Source: an uncultured Propionibacteriaceae bacterium
GTDB taxonomy: Bacteria; Actinomycetota; Actinomycetes; Propionibacteriales; Propionibacteriaceae
NCBI GenBank assembly: GCA_937926975.1
Contig: CALBCJ010000034.1
Span: 10,560 to 74,559, forward strand
Reading direction: 5' to 3'
Length of the DNA: 64,000 nt
Notes under the pieces: generated by a model
What the model was told of the DNA's origin: nothing
The model's database searches: none
The model's input: only the letters and a program-made list of their open reading frames with translations
Shown here: positions 25,391 to 32,722 of the stretch, in pieces
Layout: the number at the start of each line of letters is the position of its first letter
How positions within the stretch are numbered: the first letter of the stretch is position 1
Made by a program: the position numbers and the translations under genes

Positions 25391-26227
25391 CTACTTCTGG
25401 CTGAAGGCCGCGGTCCGCGGGTCGGGGTAGAGCCGGTTGCCGCGCTCCAGGCCGGTGACCTCGGCCATCTCGGCCTCGCTCAGCTCGAAGCCGAAGAGGT
25501 CGATGTTGCTCGCGATCCGGGCCGGGGTCGCCGACTTCGGGATCATGATCCGGCCCTGCTGCACGTGCCAGCGCAGCACCACCTGGGCCGGCGAGACCTC
25601 GTGGGCCTCGGCGATCCGCACCACGACCGGGTCGGTCAGGTCCTCGCCCTTGCCGATCGGCCCGTACGCCTCGACCGCCAGCCCGTGCTGGCGCGACGCC
25701 TGCTGCGCCTCGACCTGCTGGTGGGTGGGGTGGACCTCGAACTGGTTCACCATCGGGACCACCTCGACCCCGCCGAGCAGCCGGGTCAGGTGCTCGGGCA
25801 GGAAGTTGGACACGCCGATCGCGCGGACCAGGCCGTCGGCGTACAGCTTCTCGAAGGCCCGCCAGGTCTCCGGCGCCAGCCAGGTGCTCGGCACCGGCCA
25901 GTGGATCAGGTACAGGTCGACCTGGTCGACCCCGAGGGCGGCCCGGCTGTCCTCGAAGGCGCGTAGGGCGTTCTGGTACCCCTGGTCGCCGTTGCGGAGC
26001 TTGGTGGTGATAAAGACCTCGTCGCGGCGCAGGCCGCTGGCCTTGAGCGCGGCACCGACCCCGGCCTCGTTCTGGTACGCGGCGGCGGTGTCGATGTGGC
26101 GGTAGCCGGCCTCTAGGGCGTGCTCGACCACCTTCTGGGTCTCGTCCCCGTCGACCTGGAAGGTACCGAACCCGACCTGCGGGATCTCCACGCCGTTGGA
26201 CAGTCTGATCATCGGCTGGTGTGTCAT
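25391..26227 (-). CDS. Aldo/keto reductase, 2,5-diketo-gluconate reductase-like (AKR5 type)
   Basis: 278 aa, start MTHQPMIRLSNGVEIP, the normal beginning for this subfamily; the frame is open upstream to 26656 but carries no homology there. Tetrad: Asp and Tyr in HIDTAAAYQNE, Lys in TTKLRN, His in YLIHWP. Cofactor segment IPKSATPARIASN (family IPKS). Reduces aldehydes or ketones with NADPH; the true substrate is unknown. It stands alone, convergent to the iron operon, and is not linked to the acid-sugar operators. Confidence 0.92.
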   Translation of the reverse strand: MTHQPMIRLSNGVEIPQVGFGTFQVDGDETQKVVEHALEAGYRHIDTAAAYQNEAGVGAALKASGLRRDEVFITTKLRNGDQGYQNALRAFEDSRAALGVDQVDLYLIHWPVPSTWLAPETWRAFEKLYADGLVRAIGVSNFLPEHLTRLLGGVEVVPMVNQFEVHPTHQQVEAQQASRQHGLAVEAYGPIGKGEDLTDPVVVRIAEAHEVSPAQVVLRWHVQQGRIMIPKSATPARIASNIDLFGFELSEAEMAEVTGLERGNRLYPDPRTAAFSQK

Positions 26228-26475
26228 GCCCCGAAACGTAGTCGCCGGGACCGGGCAGCGGAAGGCCCCGTCGCCAGAGCACCTGCCACCTGCCGCCCGA
26301 GGTGCTGTATTGCCAGGGGTGAGCCGGCCTCGGCCATCGTGGCTCTGCCGGCCAGGACGCTGCCCGGCTCGTCCCACGTGGTCACCTCCCTCACCGCAGC
26401 CAGGTAGAGCAGCAGTCTCGGCGGTGAAGCTCTGCTGTGCCTCCGCGTGGCCCCTGAAGGGCCGAAAATGACTGC

Positions 26476-26745
26476 ATGGTTGTGATGGAGATCCACGACG
26501 TCCCCACCGAGGTCCGAGACGAGCTCGAGGCACGAGCCCAGTCAGCCGGCCAGTCCCTGCAGGACTACCTGCTGCACCTGGTGACTCACCACGCCCACCA
26601 GCCGGAACCGTCGCAACAGGAGATGACCAGGGGCGATACCACCACAGAGAAGGCACTCGCGGCCCTCGCCCGGGCCCGCGCCGAGCGGGACAGGTCGCCG
26701 GACCACATCTACCCCGAGCTCAGCGCCAGCATCTTCCCCTGGTAA
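26476..26745 (+). CDS. FitA-like ribbon-helix-helix antitoxin, orphan copy 1
   Basis: 89 aa. The N-terminal 40 residues (IHDVPTEVRDELEARAQSAGQSLQDYL) are a FitA/VapB-type ribbon-helix-helix: a beta-strand with alternating residues followed by two helices. No PIN toxin gene follows. It is near-identical over its first 45 residues to the copy at 31026, including about 60 bases of upstream DNA, so the block was duplicated. GAAAAT stands 6 nt before the ATG and no ribosome site is visible, suggesting a leaderless transcript. Confidence 0.72.
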   Translation: MVVMEIHDVPTEVRDELEARAQSAGQSLQDYLLHLVTHHAHQPEPSQQEMTRGDTTTEKALAALARARAERDRSPDHIYPELSASIFPW

Positions 26746-27056
26746 GACCGCACCCTGGCGGCGAGACCTGACCGTCTCGCCTCCACGGCGCCGGGAACCC
26801 ACCAGCGACAGCCAACCTGACGGTGTGTCGTTGAAACTACCTTCACGTGAAGTTGACCCTGGCCTGGCTGCGGCTGGACGGGCACTAGGTGTCCCGCACG
26901 GCGGGTTCAGACACCGGTGCGTCGTCAGGGCTTCTCTGCCCGGCCTTGCCCGGCCGGTCACCACTGGCCGCGGCCAGTCGGCGGTCCTGGCCACCGGGCC
27001 CTCGAGGAGCCGCCCTAGAGGGACACTGGGCCAGGCGTGGACCACTGCCGGCCGGC

Positions 27057-27171
27057 CAGGGCTGGTTCTACCTGGCAGCGGTCCGGGGCTGCTCCCGACG
27101 GGTCGACTGGCTACGCCTTCGCCGAGACTCTTCACACCGACCTCGTCACAGCCGCGGCCAGAAGAGCCGCA
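27057..27171 (+). pseudogene. Remnant of an IS3-type transposase (integrase core)
   Basis: GQGWFYLAAV continues after a frameshift near 27100 into TGYAFAETLHTDLVTAAARR. This matches the order W(F/L)YLA.V..SRR..GYA.A..L.TDLV.. found after the first catalytic Asp in IS3-like integrase cores. No complete catalytic triad and no ends are seen. Confidence 0.4.
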
Positions 27172-27508
27172 CAACCTGCGGCTCTCAGTCCGACTGGACC
27201 GGCGCCTGCCCCGGGGCAGCGCCCAGCACGATGTCGTTCTTCTGGACCCGCCCGGAAGACCGAACTCCTGCAACCGCTCCCACCCGCAGTCCCATCGCGG
27301 CCTTCCCCCGCAGCACACCACCGCCGAGTGCCTCGCTGGGCTCGAGGTCTGTCCGCAACTCGGCGTTCTCCCCTGTCCAGCAGTTGCTCACCAGCACCAC
27401 CTCACGAGCGACGGTAGGCATACGACGCTTCGCCGTGACGACATCTCTTGCCAGCCCCAGTCCGACAGCCGACGACCTCCACTACAGAGTGGTAACCCTG
27501 AGGACACC

Positions 27509-27709
27509 CGGGTCCGCCGCGACTGTCCGCGACTGTGGCCGGGACCGGCGCCGCTGAACTAGTCGCTCAGCCCGCCACCCGGTGGCCCAATGTCGAGCCC
27601 CCGGACCTCCCGCGATACCACCGACACCCCCGTCCCAGATCCGCAGCGACCAGCCCGCCTTCAGCCCTGTCGCGATCTCTGCCCGGTCCTCCACCGTCAG
27701 CAGCCGCCG
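27509..27709 (-). pseudogene. Remnant of an IS30-type transposase N-terminus
   Basis: LTVEDRAEIATGLKAGWSLR is the IS30 helix-turn-helix start, and after garbled sequence RRRSRPQSRTVAADP matches the later part of that domain. The middle is frameshifted and the catalytic domain is absent. A dead fragment. Confidence 0.5.
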
Positions 27710-27839
27710 TACTCCACCCACAGCCCACCAGCCACGCCACAAGCACCGTTGCCTACAGGGCATGACTCTGCCCAGTCTGATGCGAGATCAGAGTTGGCGC
27801 ATCCTTGACTGAGATTGTGTGAAGGAAGTAGGTTGAACT

Positions 27840-28250
27840 ATGAGAGTTCTGTCCGTTGACCCTGGTCGATGGGTCGTCCTGGCCTTGGCGCTCATGCTCG
27901 CTGTCGGGGGACTGACAGCCTGCTCTGCCGAGGTCCAGCCGTCTATTGGCAACTGTTCCCCGAGTTACACGCCGACGTCGAAGTACGGCAGGTTTAGTGC
28001 CCAGCAGCGTGGTCCAGGTGCACCGATCCAGTGGGGGATCTATCCGAACATGGCCGCGACGCGCTTTGTAGTCGACGTCTATGTCGGATCTCATAGGGTC
28101 GACCGCAAGGATCAGAACTATCCCCCACATGGTTCGGTGTCGGCTGCCGATGTTCGCGGGAGGGCTCGCCAGATCTTCCGGATCTCGGGTACCGCCTGGG
28201 ACAGCGACCAGAATACCCTCGCCTTCACACTGCAGTGCTACGTAGCGTAA
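27840..28250 (+). CDS. Small secreted lipoprotein of unknown function
   Basis: 136 aa, ATG behind aaggaag. Signal peptide VVLALALMLAVGG with lipobox LTAC (Cys 28). The mature part is about 108 residues with scattered aromatic residues and two later Cys (Cys39, Cys133) that could form a disulphide. No family is recognised. Base composition is visibly less GC-rich than the flanking core genes. The next gene begins at the base after its stop, so it heads a three-gene unit ending in a CPBP protease. Confidence 0.7.
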   Translation: MRVLSVDPGRWVVLALALMLAVGGLTACSAEVQPSIGNCSPSYTPTSKYGRFSAQQRGPGAPIQWGIYPNMAATRFVVDVYVGSHRVDRKDQNYPPHGSVSAADVRGRARQIFRISGTAWDSDQNTLAFTLQCYVA

Positions 28251-28715
28251 GTGTCTACGATGCCTCCGAAATCACGCGAATCACGCCAGGTGATGCTCGA
28301 GTCTGCCTTCGAAAGGATCGAACGAGACCTTCATCGGCTCAGCATCGAGGTTCCATCTCTGACGATCCTGCACCGGATGACCTCGCACGAGGTGGGGGCC
28401 TCGCTGCCCGCCTTGGGTGACTCGGCTCTCGAGGAGCCGCAGGCCAACGAGTTCCTCGTTCAGTTCGGAACACACTGGTTCCGGCACTTCTCTGAGGGCA
28501 CTGAAGCCAGCCTCGCTGCCGGGGTGCTGTCGGTGATCCAGGACGATGTCATCGGCGAGCTGGGCCGGCCGTGGCCTGAGCTCACCATTGACAACCGCTA
28601 CCTGGGAGTCCTGGAGCCTTCGCCGTCGGGAGTGGGTGTATGGGCGAGCCGGAGAGGCTACAGTTGTCCCATCGGGGCGCTGGACGCCACGTTCGGCCGT
28701 TTCATCGCCTGGTGA
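28251..28715 (+). CDS. Uncharacterised soluble protein
   Basis: 154 aa from GTG 28251; an ATG three codons later is an alternative. No recognised domain. N-terminal charged helical region (SAFERIERDLHRL), centre with HWFRHFSEGTEASLAAGVLSV, C-terminus RRGYSCPIGALDATFGRF. The last 73 bp are duplicated at 30891-30963, where no complete gene remains. It overlaps the downstream CPBP gene by 4 nt (GTGA), so the products probably act together. Function unknown. Confidence 0.55.
   Translation: MSTMPPKSRESRQVMLESAFERIERDLHRLSIEVPSLTILHRMTSHEVGASLPALGDSALEEPQANEFLVQFGTHWFRHFSEGTEASLAAGVLSVIQDDVIGELGRPWPELTIDNRYLGVLEPSPSGVGVWASRRGYSCPIGALDATFGRFIAW
28643..28715 (+). repeat. 73-bp repeat, copy 1 (gene 3' end)
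   Basis: Matches 30891-30963 at 70 of 73 positions. It encodes the C-terminal 24 residues of the unknown protein. Copy 2 lies beyond the IS3-type element with no gene body attached. Confidence 0.85.
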
Positions 28716-29419
28716 TAAGCGTCGTCCGGCAGGAGACGGCCCGCGGGCTCACGCTGTGCGTACTGGTAGGAGCCGGTGTGGCTCTACGAGGCGACTGGCC
28801 ACTGGCGGCAGCAACGGGCCTCGCGGCCCTGGTGGCGGCCACGACATGGGCTCATCGGGCGCTGGTGGCTATCCTGTTTCTCGGTCTCATTGTCGGTGCT
28901 CCATGGCCAACACCAGCGCTAGCATCACTAACCATATGGATGCTGCTCCGACGCTCGCTGCTGAAGAGCGAACTGTCCGGGATGGGAGCGATTCCCGCTC
29001 TGGGCCTGGGGATCGTGAGTGGTGGGGTGGCGCTCCTGGCGGTCTTGCCCCAACTGGACGGCGCACCACTCGCTTGGCCCACCTACCGTCCCTCTGCTCT
29101 CGGGCTGACTGCTGCTGTTCTGACGGCCGCCTTCGTAAACGCCGTGGCAGAAGAGGGACTGTGGCGGTGGGCTCTCTACTTCGGCCACGCGCCCGTAGGC
29201 CTGGTCTTCGTGGGCCAGACCGTCTCATTCGGGATCGCCCACCGGCACGGAATCCCAGGAGGGACCGTGGGAGTGGGGCTCGCCATGCTCTACTCGGCGG
29301 TGGTGGTCTCAGTTCGACGGCACTGGGGCCTCGCTGCGTCTGTGTGTTGTCACTTCGGTTCCGACGTCGTCATCTTCGCAGCAGTCGCTATGACATCGAT
29401 CTTCTTGCCCTCCTACTAG
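28712..29419 (+). CDS. CPBP-family intramembrane glutamic endopeptidase
   Basis: 235 aa, GTG start overlapping the upstream stop. About seven membrane segments. CPBP (Abi/RCE1-like) motifs are complete: AVAEEGLWRWAL (E147, E148, R152), FGIAHRHG (H177) and CCHFGSDVVIF (H214, D218). Such enzymes process prenylated or small secreted peptides and are often linked to bacteriocin immunity. The upstream lipoprotein/unknown pair would fit a peptide-linked function, but no peptide gene is seen. It ends 48 nt before an IS630 fragment. Confidence 0.82.
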   Translation: MISVVRQETARGLTLCVLVGAGVALRGDWPLAAATGLAALVAATTWAHRALVAILFLGLIVGAPWPTPALASLTIWMLLRRSLLKSELSGMGAIPALGLGIVSGGVALLAVLPQLDGAPLAWPTYRPSALGLTAAVLTAAFVNAVAEEGLWRWALYFGHAPVGLVFVGQTVSFGIAHRHGIPGGTVGVGLAMLYSAVVVSVRRHWGLAASVCCHFGSDVVIFAAVAMTSIFLPSY

Positions 29420-29466
29420 TGGCGTGTAGTTTAAGTGTGTTTACGTTTTGGTGTGAGAATGGGGGT

Positions 29467-29568
29467 ATGGCGAACAAGACGGCCCCGGCCCTGTCGCTGC
29501 GTGATGGGGACCGGAAGGAGCTGGAGCGGCTGGTCGGGTCAGTACGGGCGTCGGCCGGCGCAGCGGGC
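29467..29568 (+). pseudogene. IS630-type transposase N-terminal fragment
   Basis: MANKTAPALSLRDGDRKELERLV is the typical N-terminus of actinobacterial IS630 transposases. After about 25 codons the frame shifts (the expected PAQRA-like residues appear in another frame). The sequence is then cut by the left end of the IS3-type element at 29569. No remainder of IS630 is found beyond that element's right end. Confidence 0.6.
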
Positions 29569-29590
29569 TGTGTTTCCCCCCGGATCGTGG
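29569..29590 (+). repeat. IS3-type left inverted repeat
   Basis: Begins TGTGTTTCCCCCCGG and ends GTGG. Aligns with the right end with mismatches at five of 22 positions. Confidence 0.75.
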
Positions 29591-29599
29591 GGGGTTTGT

Positions 29600-30810
29600 T
29601 TATGCGGCTTCCTGGTCGGGGGTGGTGGTGTTCTCGTAGGTGATGGGGCTCATCATGTCTGCTGCGGTGTGTCGACGCTGGTGGTTGTAGAAGGTGTAGC
29701 GCCAGTCCAGCACGGTGGGCTGGGTGGTCGGGCTGTCGAAGTCGTGTCGGGACAGGACTTCCCACTCCAGGCTGGAGAAGAAGGCCTCGGCGGCGGCGTT
29801 GTCGAAGCACGAGCCGACGCGGCCCATGGACTGGCGGATCCCGAGGTCGGTGCAGAGGCGGGTGAAGACTCTGGCGGTACAAGTCGAGCCGTGGTCGGTG
29901 TGGAAGATGACGCGTTCGGCCTCGTCGTCGGCCCAGACGGCCTGCTTGCCGCCGCGGCAGGCGACGGTCGTCCGGATCGCGGCGCAGGCCAGAGCAGCGT
30001 CGGGGTGCAGCCCGGTCGCGGCGCCGAGGAGTCGGCGGGAGTACAGGTCGATCACGGTCGCCAGGTACAGCTTCCCCGCCGCGGTAGGGATCTCGGTCAT
30101 GTCACCCACCCAGCGGCTGCTCGGCCGGGCGGCGGTGAAGTCCCGCCGGAGCAGGCCCGGGAGCACCGGAGCGGTCTTGCTCTCGCCTGGTCAGCCCGCT
30201 GCGGCGCTTGGTCCGGCGGGCGACCAGGCCCTGACGACGCACCGGCCTCGGCCACGGTCCGCTTCGTGACGGTCCACCCGGCGGCGCGCAGGTCGGCGTG
30301 GAGCCTGGGCGAGCCGTGGAGTCCGCGGGCCCGGGCGAACGCGGCTGGAACGGCCCGGTCGACGGTATCGCGGCGCCGGTCTCGTCGAGTGTGCAGCCCG
30401 TCGGCTGCGGAAGGGCCACCCGCTCGGGTCAGCCACGTGTAGAACCACGACAGCGACAGGCCGAGCAGGGCGCAGGTCAGCGTGTGTGGCACCCGGTACC
30501 TGGTCCTCTGGTCAGCGATGAAGCGTGCCACGCTCACCTTGTCGCCTCTTTCACCCACCCGACCACGGACCGCTTGAGGACATCACGCTCCATCCGGAAC
30601 TCGGCCCGGAGCCGTCTCAGCTCGTCGTAGTCGGCCTCAGCCAGGCTCTCCGACCGGGCCTCCCTCGCCCTCGCGACCCAGCTCCCCAGCGTGCCCGGGC
30701 TCACCCCGCAGGTCACGAGCGATCTGCGCGATCGGCTTCCCGGTCTCCTCAACAACCCGGACCGCTCCCTCCCAGAGCTCCCGGTCGTACTTCTTCCTGA
30801 TCTCTGGCAT
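29600..30810 (-). pseudogene. IS3-family transposase orfA/orfB, frameshifted
   Basis: orfA starts at ATG 30810 (MPEIRKKYDRELWEGAVRVV) and shifts frame near IAQIARDL, continuing as GVSPGTLGSWVARAREA and then ERDVLKRSV. orfB begins VARFIADQRTRYRVPHTLTC, shifts at least twice around 30170-30250, and ends in an intact integrase core: GDMTEIPT (first Asp), FHTDHGS (second Asp) and NAAAEAFFSSLE (Glu), then HQRRHTA. The DDE triad survives but the frames are broken, so it is not autonomously active. Confidence 0.82.
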
Positions 30811-30834
30811 CGCTACTCCTTACAGCCGATGCCT

Positions 30835-30856
30835 CCACAGACCGGGGGGAACCTCA
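30835..30856 (-). repeat. IS3-type right inverted repeat
   Basis: Read on the minus strand it begins TGAGGTTCCCCCCGG and continues TCTGTGG. Lies 25 nt upstream of the orfA start. Confidence 0.75.
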
Positions 30857-30890
30857 CACTAGCTAGCCTCGCGCTTTCATGGTGGTGTGA

Positions 30891-30963
30891 GGCGAACCGG
30901 AGAGGCTACAGCTGCCCCATCGGGGCGCTGGACGCCACGTTCGGCCGTTTCATCGCCTGGTGA
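30891..30963 (+). repeat. 73-bp repeat, copy 2 (orphan gene 3' end)
   Basis: 70/73 match to 28643-28715 including the stop codon. It is followed directly by DNA matching the 5' flank of the antitoxin copy at 26476, so it marks a recombination joint. Confidence 0.85.
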
Positions 30964-31025
30964 CAAACGGCGGCGAGTTTCTGCTTTGCCTCCCGCGTGG
31001 CCTCAGAAGGGCCGAGAATGACTGC

Positions 31026-31262
31026 ATGGTTGTGCTGGAGATCTACGACGTCCCCACCGAGGTCCGAGATGAGCTCGAGGCACGAGCCCAGTCAGCCGGC
31101 CAGTCCCTGCAGGACTACCTGCTGCACCTGGTGACTCACCACGCCCACCAGCCGGAGTCGTCGCAACAGGAGGTGACCGGGGGCGATACCACCGCCCTCG
31201 GCCAAGTCCGCGCTGAGCGGGGCCCCATCTACCCCGAGTTCAGCGACAGCATCTTCCCCTGA
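31026..31262 (+). CDS. FitA-like antitoxin, orphan copy 2
   Basis: 78 aa ribbon-helix-helix antitoxin, almost the same as the copy at 26476 for its first 45 residues (only M4L and H7Y). It has an internal deletion after GGDTT and then the same YPE-x-S-x-SIFP end. About 60 bp of 5' flank are also shared. No PIN toxin follows it directly. GAGAAT lies 6 nt before the ATG without a ribosome site. Could cross-neutralise, or be a relic of, the FitAB-like pair that follows. Confidence 0.65.
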   Translation: MVVLEIYDVPTEVRDELEARAQSAGQSLQDYLLHLVTHHAHQPESSQQEVTGGDTTALGQVRAERGPIYPEFSDSIFP

Positions 31263-31468
31263 TAAGACCGCCTGGCCAGACCTGACCCAGCTGCCTCACC
31301 TCCACGGTGTCAGCAGCGTCGAGTCACCGTGCCTGCCCTGGCCCGGAGGACGAGGACTGGTCCCGGAGCTCCTTGACGACGTACGGGACCTCGGCCTCGG
31401 GCTGCCCTGGTCTTCTTCATGGCGGTGGCCCAGGCACCGGGCCATTAGGGCGCCCATCCGCCAGCCTC

Positions 31469-31487
31469 TGCATGTAAAATGCATGCA
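31469..31487. promoter_or_regulatory. Promoter/operator overlapping the antitoxin start
   Basis: TGCATG-TAAAATG-CATGCA is an inverted repeat that contains a good -10 element (TAAAAT, 31475-31480) placed 6 nt before the ATG at 31487. It fits a leaderless, self-repressed toxin-antitoxin promoter. Confidence 0.6.
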
Positions 31488-31729
31488 TGGTTGCTCTTCA
31501 GATCCGCGGTGTCCCTGTCGAGGTTCGTGACGCCCTCTCGAGGCGGGCCCAGATGACCGGCCAGTCCCTGCAGGGCTACCTGCTGAGCCTCGTCACCAGA
31601 GATGCTGCTTTCACAAGGAACATCGAGATAGTCGAACGCCTGAGAGAGCAGATGCTGGGGGTAGACGTCACAGCCGAGCAGGCGCTCGAGGTCCTCGATC
31701 ACACCCGCGCCGAGCGGGACCAGGCATGA
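31487..31729 (+). CDS. FitA/VapB-like ribbon-helix-helix antitoxin
   Basis: 80 aa. Same N-terminal domain as the two orphan copies (QIRGVPVEVRDALSRRAQMTGQSLQGYL) but a different, longer C-terminal toxin-binding tail (EIVERLREQMLG...EQALEVLDHTRAERD). It overlaps the PIN toxin gene by 4 nt (ATGA), the classic coupled arrangement. It should neutralise the toxin and, with it, repress the palindromic promoter at its start. Confidence 0.88.
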   Translation: MVALQIRGVPVEVRDALSRRAQMTGQSLQGYLLSLVTRDAAFTRNIEIVERLREQMLGVDVTAEQALEVLDHTRAERDQA

Positions 31730-32124
31730 TCGTGCCTGACGCCTCTGCCGTCGTCCTCCTGCTTCTCGACTCCGAGTCTGAGCCCCGCGCCGAGCGAGCC
31801 CGCCAGGTACTGGCCTGCGACCCGACCTGGCTCGTGCCGGAGTACTGGAGAGTGGAGCTCGTGAGCGCAGCTCGCGGGCTGTGGCTAGGCAAGCACCTCA
31901 CCAACGCCCAAGCGAGCGCGGCTGTCACCGCTGTCGCGCAGATGGTCACCGAGACAGTCCCGACCACGCTCCTGCTGCCCCGCATGTGGGAGCTGCGGTC
32001 GTCGCTCACCACTCGTGAGGCTGGGTACGTCGCAGCAGCGGAGCTGGGCGCATCAACGCTTGTCACTGCGGACCGAAGGATCAGCAAGGCAGGGGTAGCC
32101 CGCTGCCCAGTCCTGGTCCTGTAG
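31726..32124 (+). CDS. PIN-domain toxin (VapC/FitB family)
   Basis: 132 aa. PIN-domain acidic residues are placed as expected: Asp in MIVPDASAVVLLLL (D5), Glu in VPEYWRVELVSAA, and Asp in the late STLVTADRRI segment. VapC-type toxins are Mg-dependent ribonucleases that cut tRNA or rRNA; the target of this one is unknown. Translationally coupled to the antitoxin. Confidence 0.9.
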   Translation: MIVPDASAVVLLLLDSESEPRAERARQVLACDPTWLVPEYWRVELVSAARGLWLGKHLTNAQASAAVTAVAQMVTETVPTTLLLPRMWELRSSLTTREAGYVAAAELGASTLVTADRRISKAGVARCPVLVL

Positions 32125-32194
32125 CCACCCGGCTCTCGGTGCCCTCGCCAGGCCCCCGGATCGACTGCCGAGGGGCAGGTCTAGAGTCGGGCCC

Positions 32195-32722
32195 ATGACA
32201 CCCTCCGAATCGGATGATCGGCTGCGTCCGATCTCGTACATCGTGCTGGGGCTGCTCGCGACTGGAGGGCCGATGACCGGGTACGAGCTGGAGCACAGTG
32301 CCCGGATCTCAGTCGGGTTCTTCTGGCCGTTCCCGCACTCGCAGATCTACGCCGAGCCGCGGCGGCTGGAGCGGCTCGGCCTGGTCACGGTCACTGAGGA
32401 GGCCGGTGGGCGCCGGCGCCGGGTGTACGCGGTCACCGAGGACGGCCGGGCGGCGCTGCGGGCCTGGCTGGCGTGGCCGCCGGAGCCGGCCCAGGTACGC
32501 GACCCGGCCGTGCTGCGGCTCTTCTTCGCCGACGCCGACCCGGAGCTGATCGGCCCGCTGGCCCGCCGCAAGGTCGGCGAGCTGGAGGCCCAGCTCGACT
32601 TTCTGGAGCAGCCGGGCCTGGGCGGCACCAGCCCGCAGCACCTACGGGTGCTGGCCTGGGGCCGGGCCCAGACCCGCGGCTCGCTGGAGTTCTGGCGCTC
32701 GGTGGCGGAGTCGGCGGCATGA
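32195..32722 (+). CDS. PadR-family transcriptional regulator
   Basis: 175 aa. Winged-helix N-terminus with the PadR signature YIVLGLLATGGPMTGYELEH, then FFWPFPHSQIYAEPRRLERLGLV and GRRRRVYAVTEDGRAALRAWL. The C-terminal Vir-like helical domain is present. Overlaps the downstream CPBP protease gene by 4 nt, suggesting that it controls the pair. Confidence 0.92.
   Translation: MTPSESDDRLRPISYIVLGLLATGGPMTGYELEHSARISVGFFWPFPHSQIYAEPRRLERLGLVTVTEEAGGRRRRVYAVTEDGRAALRAWLAWPPEPAQVRDPAVLRLFFADADPELIGPLARRKVGELEAQLDFLEQPGLGGTSPQHLRVLAWGRAQTRGSLEFWRSVAESAA

Larger units (their letters stand above)
26746..27839. other. 1.1-kb region without an intact gene
   Basis: Only decayed coding traces are visible: part of an IS3-type transposase (+, 27057-27171) and the N-terminal part of an IS30-type transposase (-, 27509-27709). 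The palindrome TTCACGTGAA at 26842-26851 resembles a MerR-family operator core but controls no visible gene. Several longer open frames here have arginine/proline-rich shadow composition and are not called. Confidence 0.6.
29569..30856 (-). mobile_element. IS3-family insertion sequence, decayed (1288 bp)
   Basis: Bounded by imperfect 22-bp inverted repeats: left TGTGTTTCCCCCCGG..., right (reverse complement) TGAGGTTCCCCCCGG..., both starting TG and sharing a following GTGG. The minus strand carries orfA and orfB traces with several frameshifts. The 3 bases flanking the ends (ggc and cac) do not match, so there is no target duplication and the flanks have probably been rearranged. It sits inside an IS630 fragment on its left. 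Confidence 0.85.

Noticed and set aside
26842..26851. MerR-type operator TTCACGTGAA
   Set aside because: The palindrome is real, but it lies in decayed DNA with no regulator or target gene beside it.
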